Source: Orientallactaga sibirica
Lineage: Eukaryota; Chordata; Mammalia; Rodentia; Dipodidae
DNA length: 64,000 nucleotides
Assembly (NCBI GenBank): GCA_036365145.1
Contig: JAEOAD010000052.1
Span: 12,027,501-12,091,500 of the forward strand
Reading direction: 5' to 3'
Shown here piece by piece: positions 33,940 through 46,053 of this stretch (its first letter is position 1; each line of letters starts with the position of its first letter). Made by a program: the position numbers and the translations under genes. A model generated the notes under the pieces. The model did no database searches. It was not told the DNA's origin and saw only the letters and a program-made list of their open reading frames with translations.

Positions 33940-34080
33940 TGCAGCTCTGCCACTTAAGTTTTCTCTGTGCAGACTTAGTTAAGTCTTTTATCTGCCACGA
34001 GTCTCTCTCATCCCCATCTGGTGCCCTGAAGTGACTGGACTAGATGACTCAGGTCTGCTTCCTACACTGTCCTTCCACAA
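33940..34080 (-). repeat. MIR SINE remnant
   Basis: Reverse MIR order: 'gcagctctgccacttaagtt', 'cagacttagttaagtc', 'ctctctcatccccatctg' and 'gtgactggactagatgactc'. Old and diverged. Confidence 0.6.
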
Positions 34081-34319
34081 GGGCTTCTGAGTGAGGTGAC
34101 AGAGGAAGCTGGCTCTGACTGCAGACCACTCTGGAAGAGCCAATTATTCTAGCGCCTTCCCCAGTCTTGAGTGGAGCACACGTGCGTCTCACACTAAGCT
34201 CTACCTATCCCAAAATCTAATTGCCAGAATAGCTTTGAAATATATGAAGCTCAACACAGACCCCGTGCTAGTTGCCAAAAGCTAAGGCTTGCCACACACT
34301 GTGTGTTTTATGTCTGTAT

Positions 34320-34495
34320 CTATGGCTCTGATCTGTTATTGTAGCCCTCTTCCAGCTAAGGAAACTGAGGCCCAGGAAAGTGAAGTAGCTGTGAGCTCTG
34401 CCAAGCCCACAGAGCTGGCCCGTGATGACGCTGGGTGTGGAATCCAGATTGCTCGGTGCCTAGAGCCTGTGTTCTTTCTATGCCATGGGACCGCC
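34320..34495 (+). repeat. MIR SINE remnant
   Basis: Forward MIR core: 'aaggaaactgaggcccagga', 'cccacagagctggcc', 'gtggaatccagattgctc' and 'agagcctgtgttctttctat'. One of the clearer MIR copies in the window. Confidence 0.7.
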
Positions 34496-34499
34496 CGTA

Positions 34500-36578
34500 G
34501 AGAAGTTGAGTTCTACCTGTAGTTCTCTTGGACTTCACATCTCTGTGGAAGATGAGGACTCAGGCTTGGGCTGTACTGACTAGGTAGGCTGTTGGTCCCA
34601 GAAGCTGAATTGGTTTGGTGAGTGGAAGGGAGGCAGCAGAGCCCGGCATGAACTCTTCACACAGGGCTGCCTGTCACCAGAGGAGGGCGAGCAGGAAGGT
34701 GACACTTGCTCATTACCCCGTGTCGTCTCGTCATGGAGGCCTGTGCTCTAGAGTGGGGACTCTTGCCACGGTGGAACATTTCTCCCTTCAATTCTCCAAG
34801 GCTGCCTGGAACTGCAGAGCCATTACTCACAGCACGTTACCACAGGTCACTGGCCACCGTGGTGGAAAGGAGACCAGCTGTGGGTGTAAGACGTTGTTCA
34901 GGGCCTGCGTGAGTCTTCACAGAAGACAGATGTGAATCCGGGGAGGGGGAGGGCAACACATCCAGCACAAGGGACAGAATGGAGTAGGTTTGGCAGAGGA
35001 TGGAGAGTGTAGGGTGCTAGTGATCTGCTTACACATCAAACAGATGCCCACGCCTGAGTCCAGTAGCCCTCCGGATTGATCAGCTGTCCCCCCGCTCATC
35101 TGGCAGGCCACGCTGCAGCAATTCACCTCTTTATGTAAAACCTGAACCACGTCCATGGTAACTCCCTATGTGCTATATGTTATTTGATATCGCCTGCAGC
35201 CCACCCACCCCTCCCTCTCCACCACTCTGTATCTCAAAATCTAACTCAGGCCCACTGTCCCCCAATCACCTCTACTCCCTCCCCCAGCTGGCACACATTC
35301 TCCACAGATGCTGGTGGTCTGAATGGGCAGGCAGCAGGTCCGAGTGGTCAACTGGGTTCTGGGTTCCCTTTACTGGCTTGATCTCCTTCTGCCTCCTCCT
35401 CCTCCTCCTCCTCCTGAGCCAGGGGGGCTTTACTTAGGCGTTTCCCAGCCCCCTATCATTCTCCAGCTGGCTTCTTCCTATCACAGAATGCCGTGGTGGC
35501 TGGAAAGGCTCTTGGATTTTTATTACCTTTTCTGTCAAATTCTTCACAGAGTCTGACCTCCTCTTAGGCCTCCAGCAAGCATGAATCCCACGCGGAACCC
35601 TTGGGGGAACACCTGAACCTGCAATGCTCTGGCCTCTAAGGAGCCCAGGGAACATTGTGACAGGCACCACGTGACAGGCAGGGGGCACTCTAGGCCCCCC
35701 TCACTGACTAGCCCCTACCCCGCCCTGGCGCTGGCCCCTGTGAGATGACAGGAGGCAGCAGAAACTGTCCTTTGTCTGAACTAACAGCACCCCATTTGGA
35801 CGTTTCCAGGCCCCAGTCATGGCTCATATCCTTTGACCTTTTCATCCAGCCAGAAAAGATGACATACTGGCCTGGGCAATCCAGCTCTTGCTATCCCCCA
35901 CCCCCCACAGCCTCAATAGGAAGATTGTGGGGGTGTTTCCTGAAGAGTGAATGCCCCCCCTGAATGACATTCTCCACAGTGGAAGACAGGATGCCGCCTG
36001 GGGCCTCCGAGTGCTGCGTGAGAAAGGAAGGGAATCAATGCAGTGAGCCACCGGCAGATCTAGGGACAGGCACGCACACGCACACGCACACTGCACTCGC
36101 TGCAGTACCTACAGCCCTGTGCATCCCTGGGCGCGGCCGTGAATCCCACGACGTTAGTGCAGATGCAGTACCAGCAGCTGGCTTGAGCAGATTCACATTT
36201 CCTCAGGATGCAATCCGGGTTCCTGCTCCCCTCAGTCCCGCCCCCCACAATCTCAGTCTTTCCTGATCTTGAGACTTTTAACAGTTCCGCCCAGCTAATT
36301 TGGGAAATCCCTCTCAGTTTGGGATTGTCTGTGATCAGTTGAAGGTGAAGTAGTTTTGGCAAGAGTGATGTGTCCTTATCAGAGGACACCTGATGTCAGC
36401 ATGCCCTACGCAGTCACACCGACCCTGGACACTGGGTGAAGTGGTCAAGTGTTGACTCCCTGGCCACCATAAGATTACCATTTCTCCTTTGTATGAATAC
36501 CTGTTCCATGACAAAACACTGGGAAATACATATCCTGATTCCAAGCACATAGTTTTGCTCATTAAATTTAATAACCAT
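34500..36578. other. Unassigned intergenic; (CTC)n
   Basis: No gene seen. A (CCT)8 trinucleotide run lies at 35391-35416 and a (CACACG)n-type run at 36069-36090. Confidence 0.4.
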
Positions 36579-36722
36579 GCCGGGCGTGGTGGCGCACGCC
36601 TTTAATCCCAGCACTTGGGAGGCAGAGGTAGGAGGATCGCCATGAGTTCAAGGCCACCCTGATAATACACAGTGAATTCCAGGTCAGTCTGGGCTAGAGT
36701 GAGGCCTTACCTTGAAAAACTA
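36579..36722 (+). repeat. B1-like SINE, young
   Basis: 'gccgggcgtggtggcgcacg', 'ggaggatcgccatgagttca' and 'gtgaggccttaccttgaaaa'. CpG sites are mostly intact. A short TA/TG repeat (36723-36755) follows the tail. Confidence 0.93.
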
Positions 36723-36755
36723 AATATATATGTGTGTGTGTTATTATATATACTG

Positions 36756-38470
36756 CTGCTCCCACAATGCATACCCCACAACTCCATGGGGAATCCTTGC
36801 AACCCTCTGGAGCCCCCATTCATTTTATTCTAAGGAATCTCCCTTCTCCTCCGTCACTCCTTGTGCAGTTGCTCTCGAGATTCAGACGGCTGTTCTGGTA
36901 TGTCTTTCCCTGAGTTTCCCTGATGTGACAGTAATCGTGTGTGTGTGCGTGCGAGTATTTGTTTGTGAATGCATGTGTGTGGGGGCACTACTGGAAGATT
37001 GCAAAGCCATCACCACCCGTCACCCCACTGCTGAGCCTGTCTGGGTCATTGCCGGCCTACTTCTGCCCAGGCTGCAGGGTCCTTGTAGTGCCAGGGAAGC
37101 AGACCCCTAACCCCTGATGAGTTCCATGCAAATAAACACGGAAGGACTTCCTGCAGCACACCCACAGGCAGATCAGGACACTTCACACATTACGAAAATC
37201 CCCCCACAGTTCAAAAATAAATGTGACTCTTTTAAAGGTCTCTGAAAAATCCTAACAGTATTAAAATATCTGATGAGGAAAATGGGCTTTGAAGGGCCTG
37301 TGATATAAGTGTAATTGTCAATTGTCCCTGAAGCTTAGGGACCGCAGATACATTCTAACCAGGAGAGTAAGCACTTCATTGGCCTCCTACAATTGTCTGG
37401 AGAGAAGAGGAAGCGATTTACACCAGTGAATCATGAGGGGTCTTAGGCCCAAGGTGTTAGAAGCCAATGATTACAACCAGATCTCAAGTAGTTTGGAGTT
37501 CAGAAGAGCCGGAAGTTTCTTGCACACCAGAACTGTGTCAGGCAGAGGAAGCAAGTCCCAGCTCTGCCCTCAGGCTCTATGGTTCCAGAAAGGTGGAAGT
37601 GGGAGAGAGGCCTCTGCACAGTGGGTGGTGGTCTCCGTGATGCAGAGGTGCCCCAGTTCCATGGACTTCTTACAGGCCACCTCCTATGCTGAGAAGCATT
37701 GCTTGGGATCCACGTGTGAGAATGCCCTGGGGAGCCGCTCCTCATTCTGGGGGTGCAGTGTCTTTGCCTGTACTTTGTCAACATTCCAGGTGATTTCCAC
37801 ATGCAGCTGGGGCTTAGGACCTTAATTCCTTATCAGGCTTTCCCAGGTCTCCTCCAGCAGCCAGAAAGAACTGGGGCTCCACGCAAAAGGGAAACGATAT
37901 GCATTTACAAACTATTATGAACTTGACAATGGTGACAGCACACGTGGCCCATGTCACCCAAGACTCTGGTGGCTGCTCATGTCTTTTCCCAATGGGGCCA
38001 GCTCTTGGTCTGAGGCCACTGTTTCCACAGCAACTTCCGCTCCTGGTGGCTCTGATCCCAGGCTGGTTCCTCAGGGCGGCTTACCCTGCCACCATGGGCA
38101 GCCTCGGAAGGAATGATGTCATCTCCAAGCGCGGAGGGTGGCAATCCAGGCTGGCTGGCTGCTTGCTCCTCTCCTGCTTCCTCCAAGCCCAGTGCCTGCT
38201 GTCACCTGGCTGTAGGTTCAATAGGTTCAACCTGTTGGTCACTTGTGCATCTTTATCCGACAGCCCCATCTCGATCCCTGATCTACTTACATGGTTCAAG
38301 TAGGGGACAGAGTCTGCCCTCTGTTCCAGATGACAGTCACAAAAAGGTGTGACTTCCCAGTTGGAGTTTCAGTCTTCCAGGATGGGGTGTTGAAGAGATG
38401 AGGGATCAGTTCTCTCTCCAGTCAGTCCCTGGGATGAAAAGTCAGTTAAGAAAGGTGAAAATGGCTACCG
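36756..38470. other. Unassigned intergenic sequence
   Basis: No gene or dispersed repeat recognised. A GT-rich tract lies at 36934-36985. Frames of 126-134 codons (36730-37110, 37433-37825, 37899-38303) were inspected and resemble no calpain (the expected neighbour) or other family. Confidence 0.4.
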
Positions 38471-38668
38471 GGGGGGGGTGGTGGTGGTGGAAAGATGGCT
38501 TAGTGGTTAAAGTGCTTGCCTGCCAAGCCAAAGGACTCTGATTCCAAACTTCCCAGGACCCATGTAAGCCAGATGCACAAGGTGGCTCATGCATCTGGAG
38601 TTCGTTTGCAGTGGTTGGAGACCCTGGTGCACCCATTCTATCAAATAAATAAAAAACTATTTAAAAAA
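38471..38668 (+). repeat. ID-headed SINE, type 1, with altered start
   Basis: The first bases of the head are replaced by a G9 run and (GGT)n (38470-38489); the rest is standard type 1. The CT tract is deleted ('cccattctatcaaataaata'). Confidence 0.88.
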
Positions 38669-38676
38669 AACTTCAG

Positions 38677-38834
38677 AGCTGGGTATGGTGGTGCATGCCT
38701 TTAATCGCAGCACTCGGGAGGCAGAGGTAGGAGGATCACCGTCACCCTGAGGCTACATAGTGAATTCCAGGTCAGCCTGGGCTAGAGTGAGACCCTACCT
38801 CGAAAAATTGAAAATAATAATAATTTTAAAAAAG
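38677..38834 (+). repeat. B1-like SINE
   Basis: 'gctgggtatggtggtgcatg', 'ggaggatcaccgtcaccctg' (a 12-15 bp internal deletion) and 'gtgagaccctacctcgaaaa'. Confidence 0.9.
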
Positions 38835-39090
38835 GCTGCAGGACAGGCTATGCAAAATGTCACTGGACAATGGTTTCTGGCAAATTGCACTGCCCATGAT
38901 ACCTTTTTTTTTTTAAACTCTGGGCAGTGGGGACCTGGACACAGGGAGTCCCTAGCCTCTGCTCACCAGCTGGGTTTGAAGCACCTCCAGTCTTTCCTGC
39001 ACCCAAACTTTGGCACAGGGTGACCCCTCACCCTCTTCATCTCTGTCCAGTTGGCTTCCTACTCTGGAAGGAGGTGGTGCTTCCTAAGCA

Positions 39091-39263
39091 GCGTGTGTGT
39101 GTGCGTATGCACGTGTGTGTACATGGCTATGTGTGCATCAGAGCACATACGTGGTGGTCAGAGGACGAGCTCATGGTGTATGTGTGTGTGTGTGCGTGCG
39201 TGCGTGCGTACATGGCTATGTGTGCATCAGAGTGCATACGTGGCAGTCAGAGGACGAGCTTGC

Positions 39264-39302
<39 letters not shown>
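39091..39302. repeat. GT-rich tract with 52-bp unit duplicated
   Basis: (GT)n and (GTGC)n around two near-identical 52-bp segments starting 'tacatggctatgtgtgcatc' at 39120-39171 and 39209-39260, offset 89 bp, with four or so differences. Probably duplicated by slippage between the GT tracts. Confidence 0.85.
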
Positions 39303-39303
<1 letters not shown>

Positions 39304-40243
39304 CGTGTCTGTGGATCCTCACCTTCCACCTTGTTTGAACCAGGGCCTCTTTCCTTGTTTGCTGCTGAGAAGGGTGAGAGTGGTCAGGATTTTCAGGACC
39401 CACCTCCCACTGTGCCAGGGGTGACAGGGAGATGGCACTGTTGTTGGGATTGCACAGGCATCTGCTCCTTTTCATTTGTCTCAGTGTGGGTCCTGGGGTC
39501 GACAACGGAGTTCGGCAGTGCTGGCGGCCGGGTTGGAAGCTAAAAGGGTTTGGAAGGCGGAGGCCGTGGACATAGGGAGTGGGGAGCACAAAGGTACAGG
39601 AAAGTGTGGGTGGAGGGAGCTTCCCAACCCTCTCCCAGCCCCAGCCCACAGGCTTTCCACTTCACCAGGGCCTCTGACCCCTCCCCCACCTCTTCCCTTC
39701 CGCCTCAGAGCCTGGAGGACCCTCGGCTCCTCTGGCTGCCACCACTGCTATGGGAGGGGGTAGCAGCCGCTCCTGGCCTTCGGCTGCCAGTCTTCCCCCC
39801 CGACCCCCGCCTCCCAGCAGTCACAGCCTTTTCTAACATTTGATGCTGCACGGTAAGATAGGAGCTCTGCTCTCCCGTGTGCACCTTCATTCACCAGTTG
39901 TGAACAATGGCGGCAGAAATTGTTCTTTGAGGTGCCAGGTAAAGTTAATAGGACCTGTCCATCAACTCCTTGCCTTCCTGGAGGTCATACAGGACACTCC
40001 ACCTATGAGACTCTTCTCAAGGAAAAAAAATGCTACTTTTAAATTCAAACCCCAAACAGCTGTTGCCCTGTCTATACGATTACTTCATGCCTTAAAGAAA
40101 ATAATCAGGATAGCCATGTGACTTTAAAACTGACACATGACAAACCTAAAAGCCATAAAATCCACTTGGTCTTTGTGACTAAGGGTATAAATATATTGTC
40201 TATATTGCTGATATGGTAAGATTGGCTCATGAGTACTCATTAC
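39303..40243. other. Unassigned intergenic sequence
   Basis: No repeat or gene recognised; moderately GC-rich at 39490-39820. Confidence 0.4.
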
Positions 40244-40259
40244 AAATTTAAAAATATCA

Positions 40260-40453
40260 GTGTGGGCTGGAGAGATGGTTTAGCGGTTAAGGCGCTTGCC
40301 TGCAAAGCCAAAGGACCCAGGTTCAATTCCTCAGTACCCACGTAAAGCCAGATGCACAAGATGGCACATTCATCTAGAGTTTATTTGCAGTGGCTGGAGG
40401 ACATGGAGCATCTAGTCTCTCTGTGTCCGTTTCTTCCTCTCTCCTAAATAAAT
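40260..40453 (+). repeat. ID-headed SINE, type 1, with TSD
   Basis: Plus copy with 'gtggctggaggacatggagc' and tail 'ctaaataaat'. TSDs aaatttaaaaatatca (40244-40259) and aaattttaaaatatca (40454-40469) are near identical. Confidence 0.92.
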
Positions 40454-40469
40454 AAATTTTAAAATATCA

Positions 40470-40853
40470 AAGTAACTCAAGTCCTCATCAATTTAAAGCA
40501 TAGCTAAAATCTTAAGAAAAAGGACAACTCTTTAATTGCGTTCTGTGCTGTCGTATGTCTAATGCTGGCCAGCCACATCACACTGTTGTGTGTTCCATAG
40601 GTTTCATATAGTCTGTCTTTATGTGTAACTAAATGTATGGTCACTAAGTGTTGGGATGTCAATAGATGTATTTTAAGATGATGTTAAATTGCTAACAACA
40701 GGCTTATGTTTAAAATAATTCATCTCTGTACTTTTGGTTTAATGCTTGTTCATGCTTACTACAATACACCTGTATATATACCAAAGTTTAATCCTGCTTC
40801 TAACAGGGCCTACTGAATGATTGTTATGACTTAAATCTTTAAAGAATTAATTG
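40470..40853. other. Unassigned intergenic sequence
   Basis: AT-rich, with no repeat or gene recognised. Confidence 0.4.
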
Positions 40854-41052
40854 GCTGTCTGGAGAGATGGCTCAGCAGTAAGTCATTTGCCTAAAAAGCC
40901 TAAAGACCAGAGTTCGATTCCCTAGTCTTCACATAAAGCCATATGTGCAAGGTGGCACATGTGTCTGGAGTTCACTTGCAGTGGCTAGAAGCCCTGGTGT
41001 GCCCATTCTCTCTCTGCTTCTTTCTCTCCCACATACATACATACATACATAC
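40854..41052 (+). repeat. ID-headed SINE, type 1, ending in (ACAT)n
   Basis: Diverged type 1 copy ('ggctgtctggagagatggct'). Its tail has become (CATA)5 at 41032-41052. Confidence 0.85.
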
Positions 41053-41074
41053 AAAAGTAATTAAGAGTTTACTG

Positions 41075-41280
41075 GGGCTGGAGAGATGGCTTAGTGGTTA
41101 AGACATTTGCCAGCAAAGCCATAGTATCCCGGTTCAATTCTCCAGGACCCACGTAAGCCAGATGCACAAGGGGACACAGGCATCTGGAGTTCCTTTGTAG
41201 TAGCTGGAGACCCTGGCACGCCCATTCTCTCTCTCTGCCTCTTTCTCTCTCTCTCAAATAAATAAAAAAAATATTTAAAA
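41075..41280 (+). repeat. ID-headed SINE, type 1, with about 20-bp TSD
   Basis: Full copy. The flank aagtaattaagagtttactg (41055-41074) recurs as aagtaattagagtttactg (41281-41299), differing by one base. Confidence 0.94.
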
Positions 41281-41351
41281 AAGTAATTAGAGTTTACTGA
41301 CAAAACATAAAATGTTGATGTTTTGCCTATATTTATTAACTGTCAAGATAC

Positions 41352-41462
41352 AATATACATGTGCCACTTTGTGCATCTGGCTTTACATGGGTCCTAGAGA
41401 ACTGAACCCAGGCTATCAGGCTTTGCAAGTACCTTTAACCGCTAAGCCATCTCTCCAGGCCT
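41352..41462 (-). repeat. ID-headed SINE, type 1, truncated
   Basis: Body and head only ('gtgccactttgtgcatctgg' to 'ctaagccatctctccaggcc'); the tail and GA tract are absent. It is the last SINE before the SINE-free LCLAT1 3' block. Confidence 0.88.
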
Positions 41463-42178
41463 TAACGTTCAAAATATTTTAGCATTTAAGTATAGTGTAC
41501 ATGCATAGTTTGTATGTTCATGGCTGGCACTTGAGGTCCACTTTCTCTTGACCCAATTTATCAGTGAAAGACGATGAGCTGGAGATAAAGTGGGTAACCA
41601 GTGACCCCATGTTCTTCTTTCAGCTTGAATGGAATCTGGAGGTCCTACAGCAACCTGGTCCAGTCCTTGGGACTGGCACTCTTGGGGTCAGGGTACTACT
41701 TTTTGAGCCCCATGTTCCCCTTTCTCAGGGAACAACATCACAGCTTTCACATAAAGTGCTCGTTGGAGAACTCAGGACGGTGGGCATGAGAGAGAGCAGA
41801 CCCTACAGTGCACGTGCGTCTTTTTGTTCAGGGCATTTAAGTTTCCAGGTTTTGGTCCAAGACTTGCTTTCAGAGTTAAACTCCCGGCGAGCGAGGCTCA
41901 CGGTCGTGTTTGTTTAGGAGCTGGGATTTGCACACTTGTGGGAAGATTGTCTTGAGGAACATCAGGTTCTCTTGACACTGTGACCTGAACCCAACTGTCA
42001 CCCTAACCCTGTTCTATTGTGAATACAAGGCATTTTCTTTTAACTTCGGTCACTTTTTCTTTACATCTGTGAGACAGGACAAGCCTGTAATAATGTGGGG
42101 GAAACCTGTGACCTGTAGTTTTGGTCATTTCTGTAAAAATAGAAACAACACACATGTAAGCTATGTAATTCACCCCAC

Positions 42179-42184
42179 TTTATT
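42179..42184 (-). promoter_or_regulatory. LCLAT1: Candidate distal poly(A) signal
   Basis: TTTATT on the plus strand, AATAAA on the minus strand, in the context 'ccaaaataaagtgggg'. About 3.4 kb after the LCLAT1 stop. Use not shown. Confidence 0.35.
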
Positions 42185-44456
42185 TTGGATGTATGTTATA
42201 GATAACATGTCACAAACATACCAGTGGACATTGGAAACTAAGGCCATTCTGTGAGTTATTTTTAAAACTTTGTGCTCTCCACATAATGATCTTTTAGAAA
42301 ACAAGTTACCAAAACCAAGATTTTCCTCTGAAATACAAACTGAAGGTAGGTTCAGGACAACTTTAGGGCCTTATCTACTCTGAAGTTCACTGTGTGGCCA
42401 AACCATTTTCATCTTATAAATAAGAACTCTAAGGCAGCCATTAACTCAGCTTTGAGCACTCTTGTCCTGTTACAAGAGTAGTTTTTAATCAACCAATACC
42501 CAGTGTTGAAAGACCATTTTCTTCCCAGGGAGTAGCAAAGGGAGACTTTACCTAAGAGACACGTCACAACTTCTTGGAACAAGAAAAAGGAAGGGACCCA
42601 GAACTAAGGCACTGAAAGCACATCATTTATATAAAGAAGTGTAAACAGTTTCACCCCAACAGCCTCCCGCCATAGTCTTCAGCGTGAAGGTGTACGGAAG
42701 CACTGCTGTGGGGCCGGAGCTTGCAGACCCAGGGAAGAGGGAAGATCTCTTTGCAGAATTCCATCCGCTACCAGTACAGGATTCGTGGCATGGTGGTATG
42801 GAAGGAACTACCTTTACAGTGACTCGAGTGGAAACTGTTAGTTCTCTGTAGTCTACATTTTGATAGCATAGCAAGGAAAAATTTGACCGGAGTCTTAAGT
42901 GATGTGTTCTTCCAGAGATTGGCTGAATTTCAGTCTCTACTGTGTTCTGTGAGTGCATTTCAGGATTTCTTGGGTTATCTCAGCAAAGATGTCTGGTGCA
43001 TTTAAAACACTTACATTTTAATTACAAATACCACAATTTCTATACATGAACTTCAGAACGGTAAACCTGGGAACTGGAAAAAGAGCAGAGAGCACTGGGG
43101 CTATTATTTCCACTCACGGAGCTCTCCGCACCACTGCAGGAAGCCCAGTCTGCTATGGCAGGACTCACTGCTCCGAGCCCGGCGTGATGGATGGACGGAC
43201 GGATGGACGGATGGATGGATGGAATGGCAGGGAGCATTGCAAGGATCAAGCACATTCACTCAGCCTACAGTAACTTATATGTGACATTCCAGTATCATTT
43301 TCAAACAGTTCTATGCCCCAAACCACTGGCTGTACTTCTTTAATGTTTTTAAATAAAGAAACAGGTTTTTACATAGATAAATGTCTATGTAAACACAAAT
43401 CATTACAATAAAAAGCCTTATAAAAAGGGATTTTTCTTCTTTTTGGAGTTTTTCTACAGCAAGTACAGTATTCACCTTCTCCAGTTTTAGTGCTGTATTT
43501 ATGACATACAATTTGTATTTTACCTTAACCATGTTTTCTATGATCAAAGGAAAAAAGATTTTCCCATGTAAGAGGACAAGAGTTTGAGCTCGAGGACACA
43601 ATTAAATGAAGGTCATTCTCGACCAGTGGCCAGGTGAGTTGGCAGCAAGGGACACTTCTGAGCTCCTATGGGCCAGGAAGTGTAGCTTTTCTCTTTTCCC
43701 AGGAAAAGTGCAAACCTGACTGTTAAACTATTTCTGTGTTTAAATATGACCCCAGGAAGCCCTCAAGAAACTCAGATTGGAAGCATTTTTCATTAAGGAA
43801 AGGGGGAAAATCTTTTTTTTTTTTTTTTTTTTAAAAAACTGCCAAGTTAAACAACTGTGTTGGGAGCAGATGTGTACAGTAACTAATTAGTTAGCTCCCA
43901 GTAGGGTTAAAATGAGCTTCGAAGGAGCTGTTAGATACAGCTTGGTGTGCTCCCCTAGAGAAAGGAATAAATACTTTCCCAATTAAAAGAATTGTTACGT
44001 TAACGGTGCTCTCCCTCAACCAAGTCTTTCTCAAAGATCTGCTTGGAAAGTTCAGCTCATGGTGTGTTTTCCTTTCATGGCAAAATGTAACTCAATTGCT
44101 GGGTAAAAAAGTCATGTCAATTGAACCTGGGATGTCCTGAAAGAGAACATCGTCATGCCCAGAGTACACAAAGCCAAAAGCAGCTTGAGGCTGGTGCAGC
44201 ACAGGAGTGGAGCTGGCAGATTCGTCAACAGCTCAGCTTCCGTGTGCTTTCTATTTTCTGCAGTCCTGACCCCCGTCCCTGTTTCATGACAAGGAAAGGG
44301 ATGTGTGCATCCAGAGAGGTGAGACAATAGCAACGTGCCCCATGACACTGGTGTTACTGGTTTGCTGGATTTTCCATTGCTTCCAAATGACAAGAATATT
44401 TAGCAATGGTCAGATGGGTTTTTAAATATTAATATTGAAAGAAGACTAAGCAGAGA

Positions 44457-44462
44457 TTTATT
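44457..44462 (-). promoter_or_regulatory. LCLAT1: Candidate proximal poly(A) signal
   Basis: AATAAA on the minus strand, about 1.1 kb downstream of the stop. An alternative, shorter 3' UTR could end near 44440. Use not shown. Confidence 0.3.
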
Positions 44463-45550
44463 GCTATCACTGAAAAGGGAGCATTCTGTGTTATTTGGGG
44501 TTATCAAGGCTCAGTGAGGGCTTGCGTACTTTGGGGACAGACTGTTACCACTCTGATGCAGGCAGCTTTGCTGTGGCTCTAGGTGCCGAAGCTACACATC
44601 CATGCACATGAAGAATACACGAGAGGCTTCCTTTTGTGGTAGTTTCTAAAGAAGTGTTTCACAAGACAGTTGTTTCTGAGTGCAGTAACAGAATGGTCTT
44701 CGAAATGTGTCTACAAAAGCATGTGACTGCACATACATCATTTAGTGGAGCAGTGACTTTATAAAGTATGTGACTGCACGTGTATCGCTTAGTGAAGAGG
44801 CCACACCTGCCAACACATGTGACGAGCCAGCACTAAGATCACTGACCAACACGCTGAAATCATTTGTCCTTAGATTTTGAACTATGGTTTCCAAGTGGAA
44901 AGCCTGTGGTTGCTCTCTGAGACGCGGACAGGTGAGATTTCCCCCGAGGAAAGGGCACAGGTGGTCTGCATTGGATCCTATGACCAATGAGGAGATTCCT
45001 ATCGAAATGATGATCAGTTTAGGAACAAGGAAGTTCTGCCTTCTGATCTTAAGAATGGATCTGTGTCTGACTGGTGTAGAAAGGATGTGGACCGTGCCCA
45101 GGGAGGAAGCCTGGGCACCACCTGCCTGGTGCTCATCTCCAGGGATGAGCTGGGTAGCCGAGTACCAGCATGCGGTAGGGCCAGTGTTTCTGAGTGTCAG
45201 ACCTGCGTCTGGTCTGGAAGCCCATCAGCAAACAGGACTGGCTCCTCTCAGCACCAGCTGTGTGTGCGCCTGGTCTTAACGGCTGGATGACTGGTTCGTG
45301 ACACTCTGGCCCGAGCAGTTTCATAGCATCAATCCCTGCTGCATACGCAGCATTGGAATTACATTCAAGGATTTACAAAGAAGACTGTGGCAATATTTCC
45401 CCCAGGAAATTAAGTGCAAAATATCTTTAACAAATAATGATTATAGTAAGAAATATTTGACATAGTCATGCAAAAATGCATCTCAGTTTACAAAGGCTTA
45501 CAGCGTTTCCAAAATACCCCCTAGGTTTTCACAGTACGACCCTTACCAGC

Positions 45551-46053
45551 TTACTCATGTTTCTTTGAACTTAAATGTGGCTGCTTGTGTAAAAAACGGT
45601 AGCATGCAAGCTGCATGATTTCCAGTCCACCACATATTCTCTCTTCCAGCACGAAGAATGCAACGCAGATTATAAAATACCACCGAGCGAGACTACAGGA
45701 GTACGTGAGCAGGGGCATTGCCAGGCAGAACAAGGCCCAGTACAGCAGGGACAGCAGCTTGACCACGAAGACCCGGAGCTCAGACTTGCATGGAGGAAAG
45801 GCGCTCTTCTCAGGGGAGAGGAAGCTTCTCCCTCCCTCGTAGAAGGCGCGCAGCCGCTGCTCCTTCTCCGCCCACCTCGCGTGGCACCACAGCTGCAGGT
45901 CCTCCTTGGACGTGGGGAGGGCATCGACGGGGTACCGACGGATGTGGAAGTGGATCTCTCTGGGGAAGTCTCCAAGCAGGAGGTGCTTCTCGGTCTGAGG
46001 AATGTTGAACGGGTACGCCACCGTGACGTCGTGGACAGCATCAAGGCTCTTAC
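45551..46053 (-). CDS. LCLAT1: LCLAT1 terminal coding exon
   Basis: C-terminal 166 residues plus two bases of a split Gly codon of lysocardiolipin acyltransferase 1, an ER/mitochondria-associated membrane enzyme that reacylates lysocardiolipin and other lysophospholipids. Recognised by 'DAVHDVTVAYPFNIPQ', 'GDFPREIHFHIRRYP', 'LPTSKEDLQLWCHARW' and 'PPCKSELRV', which match the human protein as I know it. Two hydrophobic segments follow ('VVKLLSLLYWALFCLAM' and 'WYFIICVAFFVL'). The protein ends in KKHE, a KKXX dilysine ER-retrieval signal, then TAA at 45553-45551. The exon starts at 46053 after an AG acceptor; the open frame running on to 46183 is intronic and its Met is not the start. The catalytic HX4D motif lies in upstream exons outside the window. 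The frame is intact. Confidence 0.94.

Larger units (their letters stand above)
42160..45550 (-). other. LCLAT1: Probable LCLAT1 3' UTR
   Basis: Directly downstream of the LCLAT1 stop codon on the minus strand. No SINE, LTR or L1 was recognised in 41463-46053, although SINEs occur about every kilobase on both sides; this suggests a long exonic 3' UTR under constraint. The lower limit is set by the AATAAA at 42179-42184 and is a guess. It contains a GGAC/GGAT tetranucleotide run (43186-43225), a T18 run (43814-43832) and weak MIR-like homology near 44280-44330. Confidence 0.5.

Noticed and set aside
39051..39649. Several 95-165 codon frames
   Set aside because: They run through GT-rich simple repeats on both strands and show no domain.
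1..41460. CAPN13 exons, expected beyond the 3' end of LCLAT1 by mammalian gene order
   Set aside because: No calpain protease or EF-hand motif was recognised in the frames I read. In human and mouse the gap is, as I recall, over 60 kb, so the gene probably lies outside the window.
45615..46044. Other frames overlapping the LCLAT1 exon (75 and 72 codons plus strand, 124 codons minus strand)
   Set aside because: Shadows of the true exon frame, with no family resemblance.
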